64,000 bases of DNA from Oceanospirillaceae bacterium (lineage in GTDB: Bacteria > Pseudomonadota > Gammaproteobacteria > Pseudomonadales > Balneatricaceae): positions 155,946 through 219,945 of the forward strand of contig JABSRA010000006.1 of NCBI GenBank assembly GCA_013215445.1, written 5' to 3'. The position numbers and the translations under genes are program-made. Under the pieces are notes generated by a model. It worked only from the letters and a program-made list of their open reading frames with translations, did not search any database and was not told the DNA's origin. Shown here one piece after another: positions 58,237 through 64,000 of this stretch (the stretch's first letter is position 1; every line of letters starts with the position of its first letter).

Positions 58237-58442
58237 CGATATTTTGGCCTGTGGCCATAAATCTATCGGCCCATATTTTCAGCTGAGACTGAAAAATGGT
58301 TAGCCTTTCGATATTTTGGCCTGTGGCCATAAATCTATCGGCCCATATTTTCAGCTGTGGCTGAAAAATGGTTAGCCTTTCGGTATTTTGGCTTGTGGCC
58401 AAAAATCTATCGGCTCATATTTTCAGTTGAGACTGAAAAATG
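58237..58442. repeat. 72-bp hairpin repeat, three tandem units
   Basis: Units begin at 58237, 58309 and 58381, exactly 72 bases apart, ending at the tRNA-Leu 3' end. Each carries the same two hairpins as the units at 57903-58041. The last unit has paired changes in the second stem (TTTTCAGT-TGAG-ACTGAAAA). Confidence 0.9.
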
Positions 58443-58444
58443 AC

Positions 58445-58531
58445 TGGTGCCCGGAGCCGGACTTGAACCGGCACAACCTTGCGATCGGGAGATTTTAAGT
58501 CTCCTGTGTCTACCAATTCCACCACCCGGGC
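58445..58531 (-). tRNA. tRNA-Leu (anticodon UAA)
   Basis: 87 bases on the minus strand, starting GCCCGGGTGGTGGAATTGGT and ending CCGGGCACCA with encoded CCA. The acceptor stem pairs GCCCGGG with TCCGGGC (one G-U). The anticodon stem is GGAGA/TCTCC around loop CTTAAAA, giving TAA. A long variable arm (CGATCGCAAGGTTG region) marks a class II tRNA, and the T arm has GGTTCAAGTCC. It reads UUA codons. Confidence 0.95.
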
Positions 58532-58610
58532 TTTCAGGGGCATTTTTTTAGAGTAGGACTTGGCCACCTACTTCGATTAAAACAGACAGTGCTGCTTCAA
58601 ACGAGCGGCT

Positions 58611-58638
58611 ATTGTAGGGTTTGCTTAAAATTAGTCAA
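58611..58638 (-). promoter_or_regulatory. tRNA-Leu promoter
   Basis: On the minus strand TTGACT (58638-58633), 16 bases, TACAAT (58616-58611), then a GC-containing AGCCGCTCG discriminator as in stringently controlled stable-RNA promoters. It lies about 75 bases upstream of the mature tRNA 5' end. Confidence 0.8.
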
Positions 58639-58791
58639 GGGCGTAAATACAAAATTATCAATTAATATTAATCTACCTGAAAAACGAGATGAATAGAGGG
58701 CTAGATCGTAAAAATTCGACTGTTGGTTAGACTTACATTAAAAGTCTGATTAAATAATGGCAAAGGGATGCAATCTTTCGAGCAGGTTTGC

Positions 58792-58819
58792 TATCATGAG
58801 CTATTGTATATAAAAACAG
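58792..58819 (+). promoter_or_regulatory. ssb promoter with LexA box
   Basis: An extended -10, TGC-TATCAT (-10 at 58792-58797), is followed by TTGT-ATATAAAA-ACAG (58804-58819), one base off the LexA consensus CTGT-N8-ACAG. The box overlaps the expected transcription start, an efficient position for repression. Confidence 0.7.
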
Positions 58820-58835
58820 TCTTTTGGAGAGGAAT

Positions 58836-59483
58836 ATGGCGCGCGGCGTAAATAAAGTAATTTTAATCGGTAATGTCGGTGGCGATCCAGAAGTTCGTTA
58901 CATGCCCAATGGTAGTGCAGTCACTACTATTACCCTTGCCACCAGTGAGAGCTGGAAAGATAAACAAACTGGGCAAACTCAAGAGCGCACAGAGTGGCAT
59001 CGAGTGGTGTTTTTTAATCGCCTAGGTGAAATTGCCGGTGAATATTTACGCAAGGGCAGTAAGGTATATGTCGAAGGTGCACTGCGTACCAATAAGTGGC
59101 AGGATCAGGAAGGCAAAGATCGCTACAGAACAGAGATCATTGGCAACGAGATGCAGATGCTAGATTCTCGCGGTGGCGAAGGTGGCTTCCAGGGAGGCCA
59201 GCAACAAGGAGGCCAACAGGGCCAACAGCAACAAGGCGGTGGTTACCAGCAGGGCGGCCAGCAGCAACAGCAAGGTGGATATCAGCAGCAGGCGCCAAAA
59301 CAGCAAGCGGCTCCACAACAGAATTATCAGCAGACACCACCGCAACAGCAGGCTCCAGCGCAGAATCGTGCGCCTGCGCAACAACAGCAACAGGCTCCAC
59401 AGCAGAGTGCTCCGCAGCAGCCTCAACAGGCGGCTAAACCAGCACCAAATTTTGATGACTTTGATGACGACATCCCGTTCTGA
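58836..59483 (+). CDS. ssb: Single-stranded DNA-binding protein
   Basis: 215 residues from the ATG at 58836 (GGAGAGG upstream; the frame is open four codons earlier). The OB-fold occupies about 1-112 ([54 protein letters not shown]). A long glycine/glutamine/proline-rich disordered linker (about 115-205) is followed by the acidic tip [10 protein letters not shown] that recruits partner proteins. Longer than E. coli SSB because of the linker, which has simple-sequence character. SOS-controlled promoter. Confidence 0.97.
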   Translation: MARGVNKVILIGNVGGDPEVRYMPNGSAVTTITLATSESWKDKQTGQTQERTEWHRVVFFNRLGEIAGEYLRKGSKVYVEGALRTNKWQDQEGKDRYRTEIIGNEMQMLDSRGGEGGFQGGQQQGGQQGQQQQGGGYQQGGQQQQQGGYQQQAPKQQAAPQQNYQQTPPQQQAPAQNRAPAQQQQQAPQQSAPQQPQQAAKPAPNFDDFDDDIPF

Positions 59484-59502
59484 GGAGATCGTGTGTTGGA
59501 AT

Positions 59503-59533
59503 GAAAAAAGCCGCGAAATGATGCGGCTTTTTT
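59503..59533 (+). terminator. ssb terminator
   Basis: AAAAAAGCCGC (59504-59514) and GCGGCTTTTTT (59523-59533) form a long stem with an 8-base loop and terminal T run, about 20 bases after the ssb stop. Confidence 0.9.
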
Positions 59534-59798
59534 GTGGGTGGAATTTAAGAGCTAAAAGATATTTAACTGATTTTTGTTTTATGCTTTAAATTCAATGGAT
59601 TGCTAGTGCGGTTTCGACTGCGTTGAGACATTGAATCTAAGGAGTGAAATTAAAGCAAGCTCTTTGCCATCCCCGGCACAGCTGCATACCGTTCGTCCTG
59701 ATAATGCGGCGCGCTATAAATGCGCGTCTTTTTTGGCTAAAACTGTGGTGTATGTGATTTTCTTATATCGAAAATTGTTTTCAGTTTTGGGATGAGTT
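59534..59798. other. Host/prophage junction region
   Basis: About 265 bases between the ssb terminator and the last prophage gene. They contain a terminator-like GCGCG-CTATAAAT-GCGCG followed by TCTTTTTT (59709-59734). The prophage end should lie in or near this stretch, but I found no end sequence or target duplication that I could defend. Confidence 0.35.
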
Positions 59799-60359
59799 TC
59801 ACTCGTTAGCTATTGCAGGGTTTTGTTTGCAAGGGTTGATGTTGCCTTCTTTTATGTTGTTTACTGCTCTTGTGAGTAGTCGCAGGCCCATTGGGGCTAA
59901 TTCTCGTTGCCATAAACTGTGTGCCGTATCATTAATCTGTATGTGGCACCAATCCTGAAGCTCTATCGCGCCTGCATCCAGTGTGTCATCTAGCCAATAT
60001 ACAGAGCCTCCTGTCACTTTGTCTTTGTTTGTGATGACAGTTTCAATGGCATCTTTACCACGATAGTTTGGAAGCAGTGACGGGTGGTAGCCTATTGCGC
60101 CATGTTTTGTCGCTCGCCGTGCCGCGTTGGAGAGATAGCTGTGGGAATGTGCGCAAACGATTAAATCTATGTTAGCGGGGATATCAGAGGCTTTAACCAC
60201 ACTCGGTACCACCTTAATGGGTAAGCGCATCGCAGATGCAGCGCTAAACAATGAGTTGTGATTGTTTGGCGTGATCACTCTTTTAATTTCTACACTGTCT
60301 TGCAGCTTTACTAAAAGAGTTGCCGCTAGCCACTTCTGCCCGATGAGTACTATTTTCAT
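59799..60359 (-). CDS. Formyltransferase-fold protein of a phage modification operon
   Basis: 186 residues, formyl_transf_N fold. Signature YHPSLLPNYRGKDAIETVI (about 93-111) contains the catalytic-type histidine, and WLDDTLDAGAIELQDW carries the conserved aspartate region. The asparagine normally two residues before the histidine is a glycine here (AIGYHPS). The family uses 10-formyl-tetrahydrofolate. There is no C-terminal tRNA-binding domain, so it is not Met-tRNA formyltransferase. It overlaps the ABC-GNAT gene by four bases (ATGA), so they act together; a role in modifying DNA is inference. Confidence 0.8.
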   Translation of the reverse strand: MKIVLIGQKWLAATLLVKLQDSVEIKRVITPNNHNSLFSAASAMRLPIKVVPSVVKASDIPANIDLIVCAHSHSYLSNAARRATKHGAIGYHPSLLPNYRGKDAIETVITNKDKVTGGSVYWLDDTLDAGAIELQDWCHIQINDTAHSLWQRELAPMGLRLLTRAVNNIKEGNINPCKQNPAIANE

Positions 60360-61447
60360 GGGTTGGGTGTTCCTAAGTACCTAAACCCTTGAACTGCCCT
60401 AAAATGTCCTCCATAGCCTGACTTACCCAGAGATTTCCTGCTCCGCTCTTTATTACCGCCGTGCAATACCGCACTAATTTGAGTCCACTTATTGCTGCGC
60501 CTTAATATAGCCGCTAGTCCTGGATGACTAGTGTGGAACAAGGTGGGCATTGGTTTGTTATACCGATTGTTACCCTTGAGCCACATGTCGCAGAGGTGAT
60601 CTAAAAACTTTAAACCGATACCCGCCCCTTGCCACTCGGGCATGATGACTAACCGGCATGCTCTCGCTTCTACTAGTCCCGGTCTAGTACTAAACGCGAT
60701 ATGAGCGACAAGCTCACCGTTTACTGTGCCCACATAATTAGTAGCGGCAATCATGTGGGGCAGTTTTAGATAATGATGCGGCTCAAAAAGAGGCCATAAT
60801 CGCCAGTTGGTTTGATGGATGCTAAGCTCAATGGAGGGCCGCCGAAGTGACCTCCGACTGAGTTCGCCGGTGGCTGTATCAAATACCCAGTCAGGTTCTA
60901 CCCAGGGGAGTATGTCATAGTGACAACTTAACAATATCGCTTGCCCTTTGGTTCTGCGCCAACTCTTAGCAAAAGCGCCCGCGCCAATTTGGGCAATTTG
61001 CCGATCAACAACACTGCTAAACTCATCAATAATGGCTTTATCGGGTGCCTCCCACACCAGTTTTGCGAGGTTGGCTCTAAACTGTTCCCCATTGGAGAGC
61101 ACATGAACCGGGCGCAGCCAGGTGGGTACCGATCCCAGTCCGACTGCGGCGAGCGCAGCGGTCACTTTGTTGATGCTTTCGTTAGGGCATATACCGTCAA
61201 TGAGCGCTTTTCCCTTAGACCACAGCGGATCCCATAATTGTGTGTCTGGCCAGCACGCTTTACCAATACTGGTTTTACCGGTGCCACTTGGCCCAACAAC
61301 AACGCCAATTTGCCAGTCGTCATCTTCTAAGGGTATATCAGCAGACAGTGTGAAATTGGCACCACTGTCGACATTAAATAAGGATTTGATTGAGGCGGCG
61401 CGGTAACTATTAAAATTAGTACAGCGATGATGAATATCAATTTTCAT
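60356..61447 (-). CDS. ABC-ATPase/GNAT fusion protein, candidate Mom-like DNA-modification enzyme
   Basis: 363 residues from the ATG at 61447, which overlaps the stop of the preceding ORF (ATGA); the frame is open six codons earlier. The N-terminal two thirds is a complete ABC-type ATPase: Walker A GPSGTGKTS (about 53-61), signature LSNGEQ (about 118-123), Walker B KAIIDEFSSVVD, and H-loop LLSCHYD. The C-terminal part is a GNAT acyltransferase-like domain with the acyl-CoA motif RLVIMPEWQGAGIGLKFLDHL. It occupies the mom position after a Com-like gene. Mom itself is a GNAT-fold enzyme without an ABC domain. Confidence 0.8.
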   Translation of the reverse strand: MKIDIHHRCTNFNSYRAASIKSLFNVDSGANFTLSADIPLEDDDWQIGVVVGPSGTGKTSIGKACWPDTQLWDPLWSKGKALIDGICPNESINKVTAALAAVGLGSVPTWLRPVHVLSNGEQFRANLAKLVWEAPDKAIIDEFSSVVDRQIAQIGAGAFAKSWRRTKGQAILLSCHYDILPWVEPDWVFDTATGELSRRSLRRPSIELSIHQTNWRLWPLFEPHHYLKLPHMIAATNYVGTVNGELVAHIAFSTRPGLVEARACRLVIMPEWQGAGIGLKFLDHLCDMWLKGNNRYNKPMPTLFHTSHPGLAAILRRSNKWTQISAVLHGGNKERSRKSLGKSGYGGHFRAVQGFRYLGTPNP

Positions 61448-61599
61448 ACGGTCACCACTCTGCATTTGTGGCCGCTGGCTTTTAATGCGCTGAAGATTTT
61501 GGCTTGGTGTTGCTCATCTTTGCAGATCACAATGACGCCAAATTTAGGCTTATATTTAAAGCCGTTCTTACCTAACATCTTTGGTTGTGGGATTGACAT
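61444..61599 (-). CDS. 51-residue protein between the Com-like and ABC-GNAT genes
   Basis: Starts MSIPQPKMLGKNGFKYKPKF, then GVIVICKDEQHQAKIFSALK and ends ASGHKCRVVTV. The beta-helix-beta pattern (VIVICKDEQHQ ... CRVV) resembles a small phage protein I have seen upstream of similar ATPases, but I cannot name a family. Its start lies inside com (32-base overlap) and its stop overlaps the ABC-GNAT start, which argues strongly that it is translated. Function unknown. Confidence 0.7.
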   Translation of the reverse strand: MSIPQPKMLGKNGFKYKPKFGVIVICKDEQHQAKIFSALKASGHKCRVVTV

Positions 61600-61732
61600 G
61601 CGAGCTCCGTTTGATGGTGGGGCTCTTGGCTCTCAGATTGGTATGCCCACAACGGGCACATTTTATTTCATAGGTAATAAAGGTGGCTCTGGCCAACAAT
61701 CTATTACAGTTTTCACAGCGTATGTCTTTCAC
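61568..61732 (-). CDS. com: Com-like zinc-finger translational regulator
   Basis: 54 residues from the GTG at 61732 (GAGAGG eight bases before). Sequence MKDIRCENCNRLLARATFIT then YEIKCARCGHTNLRAKSP. This is the pattern of phage Mu Com (MKSIRCKNCNKLL ... IEIRCPRCK), with zinc ligands Cys6, Cys9, Cys25, Cys28. In Mu, Com binds the mom mRNA and exposes its ribosome binding site. Here its 3' end overlaps the next ORF by 32 bases, as expected for that mechanism. Confidence 0.85.
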   Translation of the reverse strand: MKDIRCENCNRLLARATFITYEIKCARCGHTNLRAKSPTIKRSSHVNPTTKDVR

Positions 61733-61806
61733 GGCATGAACCTCTCGTGGTACTGTTTCCCTGCTGTGTACACAGTAGCGGGGGCCTCGGTGAGTTCATA
61801 GCTTGA

Positions 61807-61836
61807 TTATGAGCTGGCGTTTAAAGGGTGTTCAAG
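61807..61836 (-). promoter_or_regulatory. Possible promoter of the com operon
   Basis: On the minus strand TTGAAC, 18 bases, CATAAT, about 75 bases before com. Mu controls mom with the late activator C and Dam methylation; no GATC is visible in the 135 bases before com, so Dam control is unlikely here. By-eye call. Confidence 0.35.
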
Positions 61837-61867
61837 CACCTTTTAATCGCCCTCGTTTTAAGTACTC

Positions 61868-62263
61868 TTAGTTAATCTTAAAATCTTGTGGGCCTAGATA
61901 CTTGACGCCCCAGACATAAAGCCTTCTTAAGGGCCATTTTATCTCCAATAGATGGTCATCAAATATTTGAGTTGCTTGTCGCTGACTCAAGGGGATTTGA
62001 TGCCGAAATTGGCACAGTACGTCATGAACCAGACTAGGGTAATACAGCCAAGGTTTACCAAAGCGATCCGCGCCGTCCGGGACACCAACCGTGAATAAAC
62101 CGAAGGGTTGCCATTTTGGGGTGCAGCCGTCCCATGCATAGCTTGTATTAATCTCCATTACACTTTGGCTTATTGACAACCATTGGTTTTTAAAATGGAT
62201 GTCGGTTAAACATCTGTGTCGAAAAATGTATAGCGTGTTCAGGCGATAGCGGTAGACTTTCAT
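61868..62263 (-). CDS. DUF1353 family phage protein
   Basis: 131 residues. The DUF1353 pattern is visible: INTSYAWDGCTPKWQPFG (DGxSxP-like), then PSLVHDVLCQFRHQIPLSQRQATQIFDDHL with the conserved HD followed by a helix, and KWPLRRLYVWGVKYLG. DUF1353 proteins are common near phage tail and lysis genes and their function is not established. It is 74 bases downstream of the 172-residue protein on the same strand. Confidence 0.8.
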   Translation of the reverse strand: MKVYRYRLNTLYIFRHRCLTDIHFKNQWLSISQSVMEINTSYAWDGCTPKWQPFGLFTVGVPDGADRFGKPWLYYPSLVHDVLCQFRHQIPLSQRQATQIFDDHLLEIKWPLRRLYVWGVKYLGPQDFKIN

Positions 62264-62337
62264 GATTAACCCTTAGTGGTTTTTAAAATATTTCCGCCCT
62301 CTTGATTTGGTATCTATGGCAGTCATTCATGCCACAG

Positions 62338-62856
62338 CTATTCTTTTGACCGCGCTATTAATTTAGTGACGGCGGTAGCGCTACTTTCTATATCCTTTAT
62401 CACTTTTTCGATGCCTTTTACTTGAAAAGTGAGTGCAATATCTCCTTTATCTAATTTACTTAAAAAGCTAGTAGCCATTACTTGCAAAGAGGCTATCTCT
62501 TTGTGGGTAGCAGGGGGTAGTTCGGCTTTCTCTAACGCGATTAATATTTTAGAGACGCTATAAAGCAGTAACTGGGTGGCATCGGCGGTGGTGCCGAGTA
62601 GGGTATCGCTATCGCCCACGACCTGGGCGATGTCTGATCTTAAGCGCTGCTTTTGTGCATCGGCTAGCGCCTGTTGCTCAAGCGCGGTGACTTTTTTGGC
62701 CACGGCGGTTAGTTCAGCGGGGGTCAATGCTCTAAATTGGCCATCCTCTTCTATCTGCAAGCCTTGACTATTAGAGGCCGCACTGACGTTATACAGTGCG
62801 GAAATCGCCATTAACTCATAATTTATTGCATCTTGTATTGTATCGTTAATCGACAT
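62338..62856 (-). CDS. Phage protein of unknown function, helical
   Basis: 172 residues, mostly predicted helix with coiled-coil character (about 50-85 and 140-170), no signal peptide or membrane segment. I do not recognise it. It overlaps the preceding gene by 11 bases and sits directly after fibre genes, so a structural or fibre-assembly role is plausible. Confidence 0.7.
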   Translation of the reverse strand: MSINDTIQDAINYELMAISALYNVSAASNSQGLQIEEDGQFRALTPAELTAVAKKVTALEQQALADAQKQRLRSDIAQVVGDSDTLLGTTADATQLLLYSVSKILIALEKAELPPATHKEIASLQVMATSFLSKLDKGDIALTFQVKGIEKVIKDIESSATAVTKLIARSKE

Positions 62857-63406
62857 ATTGATACTCCTCGACGGACACTGAACCTAAACCATAGTGGGGA
62901 AAATACGCTAAATAGTTGCCAGTTAAACAGTGCTTGAGTAACGCGAGTTTATAATGGCGGGGGGCTATGCCGCCGCGGTTATCGACATGTAATAGATTGG
63001 GGTTCACGTGTATGTTGTTTGAATAACCACTATAGAGAAAGCCAAACTTTGAATTAAGTAGGGTTTCATTATCGTACAATTGTATATCCATACCCACTAC
63101 GCCATTACCACTGCGACGTACTCTAAAATTACCGCTCGCTCTGACGACCAGTAAACTATCGGCAAATTTTGGGGTAAATTCTAGCGCCAAGCTGATAAAA
63201 AACGGACTGCTAGGGTCGCTTACCTCTTCGATGACAGCGGTCGTTTCACTTTTAAATATTTTATATTGCACTAAGCGGCCGGTAATGCCCTCAACGGCGG
63301 TCGCTAGCGCGGCGTTGATGACATCCATTTTTCCCACCACTTCGGCAGTCAATTGCTCAACACTACCGCTTAGTGCCCGTAGCGCTGCTACTTCTTCCGC
63401 ATTCAT
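62846..63406 (-). CDS. Probable phage tail fibre/receptor-binding component
   Basis: 186 residues. The N-terminal helix-rich start (MNAEEVAALRALSGSVEQLT ... about 1-40) may trimerise, followed by a beta-rich body (KIFKSETTAVIEEV, FADSLLVVRASGNFRVRR, MDIQLYDNETLLNSKFGF) like a fibre head. No family match by eye. It overlaps the tail-collar gene by four bases (ATGA), suggesting the two form one fibre. Confidence 0.7.
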   Translation of the reverse strand: MNAEEVAALRALSGSVEQLTAEVVGKMDVINAALATAVEGITGRLVQYKIFKSETTAVIEEVSDPSSPFFISLALEFTPKFADSLLVVRASGNFRVRRSGNGVVGMDIQLYDNETLLNSKFGFLYSGYSNNIHVNPNLLHVDNRGGIAPRHYKLALLKHCLTGNYLAYFPHYGLGSVSVEEYQYVD

Positions 63407-63981
63407 AATCCACCTCTTAATAAACGTTCATTAAATTGAATTTGTCGGTGTTGAATGGTCACTCGTTCAGCGGCGGCGGCTATTTGCAGGGCAAATAATC
63501 TGTCGATAGCCTCATCCACATATTCCCTTGTCGCCAACACCACGCTCGGGTCAATTAACACTGTGATATTTTTGTGGCTGGTCTGCTGTAATATCAGGCG
63601 TAGCCACACACCTTTGGCCGCGCCGTTTTCCAGTAGCGGTTTGTAGCTTGGCGGGAGTTTAGCGATGGCGTATAACGTACCGTCCTCGCCGATAAGAGCC
63701 GCTTCATTGATGGTAAAACCACCGATGTCTTCCGGGACATAAGCTTCAAACACTAACCAAGTCGGATTGTTGGCATGGGGGGTTAGGCTTTGGATCGGCA
63801 GGCGGTGCAATTCATTTTTTAGCGCCAGCTGCTCAGGGGTTGGGTTGTAGCTCTCACCGTTACTATCGCCGATGGCGATATGGGTCACGTTGTATGCATT
63901 ACCTTGGGCTTTGGCCAGCACTTCGGCAGCTAGGCCTCGGCTGGTGACTTCGGTGTACCATTGCTCATCATTCAGGCTCAT
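63403..63981 (-). CDS. Phage tail-collar fibre protein (DUF3751-type)
   Basis: 192 residues. The N-terminal tail-collar domain is recognisable: YTEVTSRGLAAEVLAKAQG then VTHIAIGDSNGESYNPTPEQLALKNELHRLPI, and YVPEDIGGFTINEAALIGEDGTLYAIAKLPPSYKPLLENGAAKGVWLRL. This domain attaches P2-type and many Mu-like fibres to the baseplate. The fibre is short, ending in a helical segment around 150-190; the rest of the fibre may be the next gene. Confidence 0.88.
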   Translation of the reverse strand: MSLNDEQWYTEVTSRGLAAEVLAKAQGNAYNVTHIAIGDSNGESYNPTPEQLALKNELHRLPIQSLTPHANNPTWLVFEAYVPEDIGGFTINEAALIGEDGTLYAIAKLPPSYKPLLENGAAKGVWLRLILQQTSHKNITVLIDPSVVLATREYVDEAIDRLFALQIAAAAERVTIQHRQIQFNERLLRGGL

Positions 63982-63984
63982 GAA

Positions 63985-64000
63985 TTAGCCACGCATGGGT
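63985..64000 (-). CDS. C-terminal end of an upstream phage gene
   Basis: Only the last four codons (PMRG, then TAA at 63987-63985) are visible at the right edge, three bases before the tail-collar start codon. From phage gene order it should be a baseplate protein (gpI or YmfQ type), but nothing in the visible bases proves it. Confidence 0.35.

Noticed and set aside
58217..58402. 61-codon minus frame made of 24-residue repeats
   Set aside because: The 72-bp repeat length is a multiple of three, so an open frame follows automatically. The conserved feature of the repeats is base pairing, not protein.
57903..58442. CRISPR-like array
   Set aside because: Units are directly tandem with no unique spacers, are 72 bp long, and no cas genes are near.
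59137..59589. Several frames opposite or across the ssb linker
   Set aside because: They are shadows of the low-complexity CAG-rich linker coding sequence.
59534..59800. Mu-type right end with MuA sites
   Set aside because: CGAAAA and GTTTCACT fragments occur near 59770-59800, but I could not find a TG...CA end or a target duplication, so no boundary is claimed.
61427..61801. 124-codon plus frame across the com region
   Set aside because: Antisense to com and the 51-codon gene, which have clear signatures on the minus strand.

Overview
The window looks like the chromosome of a marine-type gammaproteobacterium of moderate GC. Evidence: gammaproteobacterial S10-spc-alpha ribosomal protein order, LexA boxes of the CTGT-N8-ACAG type on uvrA and ssb, a TRAP transporter with sugar-acid catabolism, and a rplQ...uvrA...ssb order resembling Pseudomonas and relatives. 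I cannot fix the genus from sequence alone; the Cellvibrionales/Spongiibacteraceae area is a guess.

Layout. 1-23 kb is mixed housekeeping: a cobalamin riboswitch with the start of a cbtB-like gene (minus strand, running off the left edge), a LysE exporter, a phytanoyl-CoA dioxygenase-like protein, an Aer-like chemoreceptor, an SDR, a Fur-box-preceded hemP next to gene debris, divergent glpK/glpR, two cyclic-di-GMP type proteins, a MoxR-DUF58-transglutaminase-thioredoxin cluster, a glycine-zipper lipoprotein, comM, nhaA, a YrbL-like protein and an AmpD-like amidase. 24.0-37.8 kb is the complete S10, spc and alpha ribosomal run (28 genes including rpmD and rpmJ, secY and rpoA), with strong sigma70-like promoters before rpsJ and rpsM and a final terminator after rplQ. 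38-44 kb has three periplasmic substrate-binding proteins and uvrA.

44.3-58.4 kb separates uvrA from ssb and looks accessory: an AraC/GyrI regulator, a TRAP transporter (dctPQM), and a UxaA-type dehydratase, two SDRs, a FAH-family hydrolase and a GntR/FCD regulator. They resemble the non-phosphorylated L-fucose/L-rhamnose type route (acid dehydratase, 2-keto-3-deoxy acid dehydrogenase, 2,4-diketo acid hydrolase). Three copies of one palindromic motif (ACTAGTATAATAGT-like) lie upstream of the TRAP genes, in the GntR/SDR divergent gap and upstream of the dehydratase, so they probably form one regulon. Two neighbours, an aldo/keto reductase and a 3-hydroxyacyl-CoA dehydrogenase-like gene, are broken, and several long gaps hold gene debris.

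57.7-58.5 kb holds tRNA-Leu(UAA) on the minus strand, followed downstream by an unusual array: two degenerate tRNA-Leu 3' copies alternating with 72-bp hairpin repeats. After ssb, 59.8-64 kb is the end of a prophage on the minus strand: tail-fibre-type genes, a DUF1353 protein, then a Mu Com-like zinc-finger protein, a 51-residue protein, a fused ABC-ATPase/GNAT protein and a formyltransferase. The last four form a tightly overlapping operon in the position where phage Mu carries com-mom, and are the best candidate for an undescribed DNA-modification or anti-restriction system.
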